Shown piece by piece: positions 21,243-22,559 of a DNA stretch of 22,559 bases (positions within the stretch are counted from its first letter, which is position 1; each line of letters begins with the position of its first letter). The stretch is from a virus: positions 1-22,559 of the IMG/VR virus record IMGVR_UViG_3300032665_000205, one strand, 5' to 3'. The notes beneath the pieces were generated by a model. The model did not search any database. It had not been told where the DNA came from and saw only the letters and a list, made by a program, of their open reading frames with translations. The translations under genes were made by a program, and so were the position numbers.

Positions 21243-22108
21243 GCTGCACCTGCCGGGCTAGCGGATCGGGTTTTGACAACATGCACCACGGCATCAAGCA
21301 GTTCCGGCTTGTTCAGCAGCGTAGGGAGCATGGGCAGGTTCAACTCAATCCCATCCCGGGCGCGCTGGAGCTTGGCGGCGGCGAACCCACGAACTACCTC
21401 AAGCAGATCAGGTCCCTGCACAAGCCCGCTCCCATTCACTTTGCAGGTGAGCAGCCGCTTCCAGACCTCCCACGACGCAGCTTTTGAGCCCGGGCGCCCC
21501 GCAACGTGGATCTTGTCGGGGGGAATGGAATCCTTGAGCCGACGCGTTTCCGTGAAAAGCTTGCCCCAGGTGGTGCAGGCTTCCTCGAATTCCGGGCTGT
21601 AATCCCCGAGGACGACCCCGACATTCCCCCGCTTGCGGGGGGTAGGGGGGGTAGTTTGTACTGACTGTTGAATACTGATTGGCGACCTTTCAGCGACACG
21701 CTCAGCGATCGCTGAGTGACCATTTTCGTCCAAGGTTGGAGGGTCGCTTAGCGACTCGCTCAGCGATCGGTTGCCCCAGCGCTTAGCGTTGGTCAAGGTG
21801 GAACCCTTGCGATGAGCATCGGATTCCTTGGCACGGTCGAGATGTTCCTTCCGGAGCCTGGGGGAGAACAGACGGTCTCCCTCTGGCTGAAACAAGGATC
21901 CAAGAATAGTCAAAGTCTTCCGGGCCTGGGCCGTCGTGATGCCCAGGAGCCTGCCGACGGCCACAGGATCAGCCGGAATGGTTCCGTCCTGGTCGCAGTG
22001 GCACCACAGGTCAATGAGGTCGCTTCGCTGTTCTCTGGGCAGCGCACGGACTTTGGAATCTGAGAGATATTCCTTGGTATAGAGGCGCATGAAGAAATTG
22101 GTGCCCAT
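21239..22108 (-). CDS. DUF1376-like replication initiator
   Basis: A 289-aa protein. I start it at the ATG at 22108, which forms a TAATG overlap with the stop of the 56-aa gene; the open frame continues 16 codons upstream but that part overlaps the neighbour. The N-terminal domain (F-F-M-R-L-Y-T-K-E-Y-L-S-D-S-K, then D-L-W-C-H-C-D-Q-D-G-T-I, then V-G-R-L-L-G-I) matches the DUF1376 winged-helix group, common before phage helicase genes. R-W-G-N near residue 113 fits the basic end of that domain. A low-complexity linker follows, then a C-terminal domain (residues 185-289, W-G-K-L-F-T-E-T, A-S-W-E-V-W-K-R-L) that may bind the helicase. Dyad repeats lie inside the linker-coding DNA, as iterons do in lambda O. 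Confidence 0.72.
   Translation of the reverse strand: MGTNFFMRLYTKEYLSDSKVRALPREQRSDLIDLWCHCDQDGTIPADPVAVGRLLGITTAQARKTLTILGSLFQPEGDRLFSPRLRKEHLDRAKESDAHRKGSTLTNAKRWGNRSLSESLSDPPTLDENGHSAIAERVAERSPISIQQSVQTTPPTPRKRGNVGVVLGDYSPEFEEACTTWGKLFTETRRLKDSIPPDKIHVAGRPGSKAASWEVWKRLLTCKVNGSGLVQGPDLLEVVRGFAAAKLQRARDGIELNLPMLPTLLNKPELLDAVVHVVKTRSASPAGAA
21651..21788. other. Candidate replication origin in the initiator gene
   Basis: Four exact copies of the near-palindrome CGCTYAGCG stand at 21699-21707, 21745-21753, 21757-21765 and 21780-21788. A degenerate inverted copy at 21710-21718 completes a 16-bp perfect palindrome (CTCAGCGATCGCTGAG, 21701-21716). The 13-mer CGCTCAGCGATCG occurs twice (21699, 21757). 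Copies fall in two different reading frames, so protein repetition does not explain them. Next to the cluster, 21651-21681 is richer in A and T than its surroundings and could be the unwinding element. The lambda origin has the same layout inside gene O. Confidence 0.55.
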
Positions 22109-22278
22109 TAGAATGGAATCTCCCAGAAAGGCGTGATGCCATTGGCAACGGCCCATGCGCGGTAGGTATCGAACCGTTCACGGTTGGTCTCGCATGTATC
22201 GAAGCCGTTGGCAACGCACCAGAATTCATACGAGCCCTCGGGCCAAGGTGAGCGGTTGAAGGGGATGACCTCAGCCAC
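22108..22278 (-). CDS. Small aromatic-rich protein (56 aa), unknown
   Basis: A 56-codon gene starting at GTG (22278), the first start after an in-frame stop, with GAGG six bases upstream. It ends in TAA overlapping the initiator ATG (TAATG). The product (V-I-P-F-N-R-S-P-W-P-E-G-S-Y-E-F-W, then W-A-V-A-N-G-I-T-P-F-W-E-I-P-F) is rich in Trp, Phe and Tyr and looks like a folded mini-protein. Two V-A-N-G segments (near residues 22 and 44) suggest a short internal repeat. The alternative frame from an ATG at 22280 gives a Ser/Pro/Arg-rich product running deep into the next gene and is not credible. No family is recognised. Confidence 0.62.
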   Translation of the reverse strand: MAEVIPFNRSPWPEGSYEFWCVANGFDTCETNRERFDTYRAWAVANGITPFWEIPF

Positions 22279-22559
22279 ATTTCACCTCGTCTTCCATGGC
22301 GCCCGGCTCGCCGGCCAGGACCCGGGCCCGGGTGAGATAGGCCTTGGCCTTGAGTAGGGCGTCGACGGCCCGTTCGATCTTTTGGCTATCCGGCAAATTG
22401 GGTTGGAAATGGCATTTTGAGACGGAGTGTATCCGGCAAAAAGGGTTGGCTCCCCGGTGGGGACTCCTTGCCAGGAGGATGAATGATTTGGCGTCATCGC
22501 AACCTACCCGGCGCTTGCGGAAACTGCCGCAAGGTCCACAAAGAAGCCCTGGAGGCCGG
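22271..22559 (-). CDS. Cys-rich, possibly zinc-binding protein, 5' end beyond window
   Basis: The frame is open from the right edge (first full codon at 22558) to TGA at 22271-22273, giving 95 residues without an N-terminus. The visible part begins with L-L-C-G-P-C-G-S-F-R-K-R-R-V-G-C and continues N-P-F-C-R-I-H and S-K-C-H-F. Several spaced cysteines with nearby histidines suggest a zinc site. The C-terminal half is a helix (K-I-E-R-A-V-D-A-L-L-K-A-K-A-Y-L), then an acidic end. It overlaps the 56-aa gene by eight bases. Many phages carry small Cys-rich proteins at the head of the replication module; the specific family is not recognised. Confidence 0.58.
   Translation of the reverse strand, partial: RPPGLLCGPCGSFRKRRVGCDDAKSFILLARSPHRGANPFCRIHSVSKCHFQPNLPDSQKIERAVDALLKAKAYLTRARVLAGEPGAMEDEVKCG
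22387..22440. repeat. 11-bp direct repeat pair
   Basis: TATCCGGCAAA occurs at 22387-22397 and 22430-22440, 43 bases apart. The distance is not a multiple of three, so the copies encode different residues in the Cys-rich gene. Confidence 0.6.

Noticed and set aside
21626-21641. CCCCCGC-TT-GCGGGGG hairpin next to G-runs as a terminator
   Set aside because: It lies inside the initiator coding sequence, has a two-base loop and no T-run after it on the coding strand. The G-runs beside it are too few for a confident four-tract quadruplex.
22011-22280. 89-codon frame starting at an ATG at 22280
   Set aside because: It runs deep into the initiator gene and its product is low-complexity Ser/Pro/Arg. 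The GTG frame at 22278 gives a better protein and a TAATG joint.

Overview
The window is a block of late and replication genes from a tailed bacteriophage or prophage (Caudoviricetes). It carries a contractile, myovirus-type tail: a DUF3383-type sheath is followed by a tube protein, a frameshifted chaperone pair, a tape measure and baseplate proteins. All supported genes lie on the minus strand, so the biological order runs from base 22559 down to base 1. GC content is high (roughly 60-65 % by eye), which leaves many long empty frames on the plus strand. Shine-Dalgarno sequences are clear (GGAGG-type), and the GH108 endolysin plus spanin-like membrane proteins suggest a Gram-negative-type host. 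Nothing in the window names the host. No integrase, repressor, tRNA, IS element or CRISPR array was seen, so lysogeny cannot be judged.

Layout in transcription order. (1) 22559-19911, replication: a Cys-rich protein cut by the window edge, a 56-aa aromatic-rich protein, a DUF1376-like initiator with a cluster of dyad repeats inside its gene (candidate origin), and a DnaB-type helicase. (2) 19914-18984: two small unknown proteins flanking a NinB recombination protein. (3) 18984-16917, packaging: small terminase, large terminase and a 69-aa helix-turn-helix protein. (4) A 93-bp gap, the only real intergenic space, holding four 10-bp tandem repeats. (5) 16823-14510, lysis and membrane block: GH108 endolysin, holin, spanin-like protein and two further single-span coiled-coil proteins. 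(6) 14513-8284, head: portal (DUF1073), Mu F/SPP1 gp7-like protein, DUF2213 protease with a scaffold-like tail and a likely nested scaffold start, two-repeat cement protein, DUF2184 major capsid protein and a small conserved protein. (7) 8280-6452, connector: DUF4054 adaptor, HK97 gp10-like protein, a collar-type protein and a gp12-like neck terminator. (8) 6441-1, tail: sheath, tube, chaperone with a -1 frame extension, tape measure, Dit-like protein, baseplate plug, hub and spike. The spike runs off the left edge.

Most genes are joined by ATGA, GTGA, TTGA or TAATG stop-start overlaps or by gaps of a few bases. The region therefore looks like one or two long, translationally coupled transcripts. 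The observations I would follow first are the baseplate plug whose two halves appear in the reverse of the usual order, the -1 frameshift tail chaperone, the in-frame nested scaffold start, the dyad-repeat cluster in the initiator gene, and the repeat array beside the small DNA-binding protein gene.
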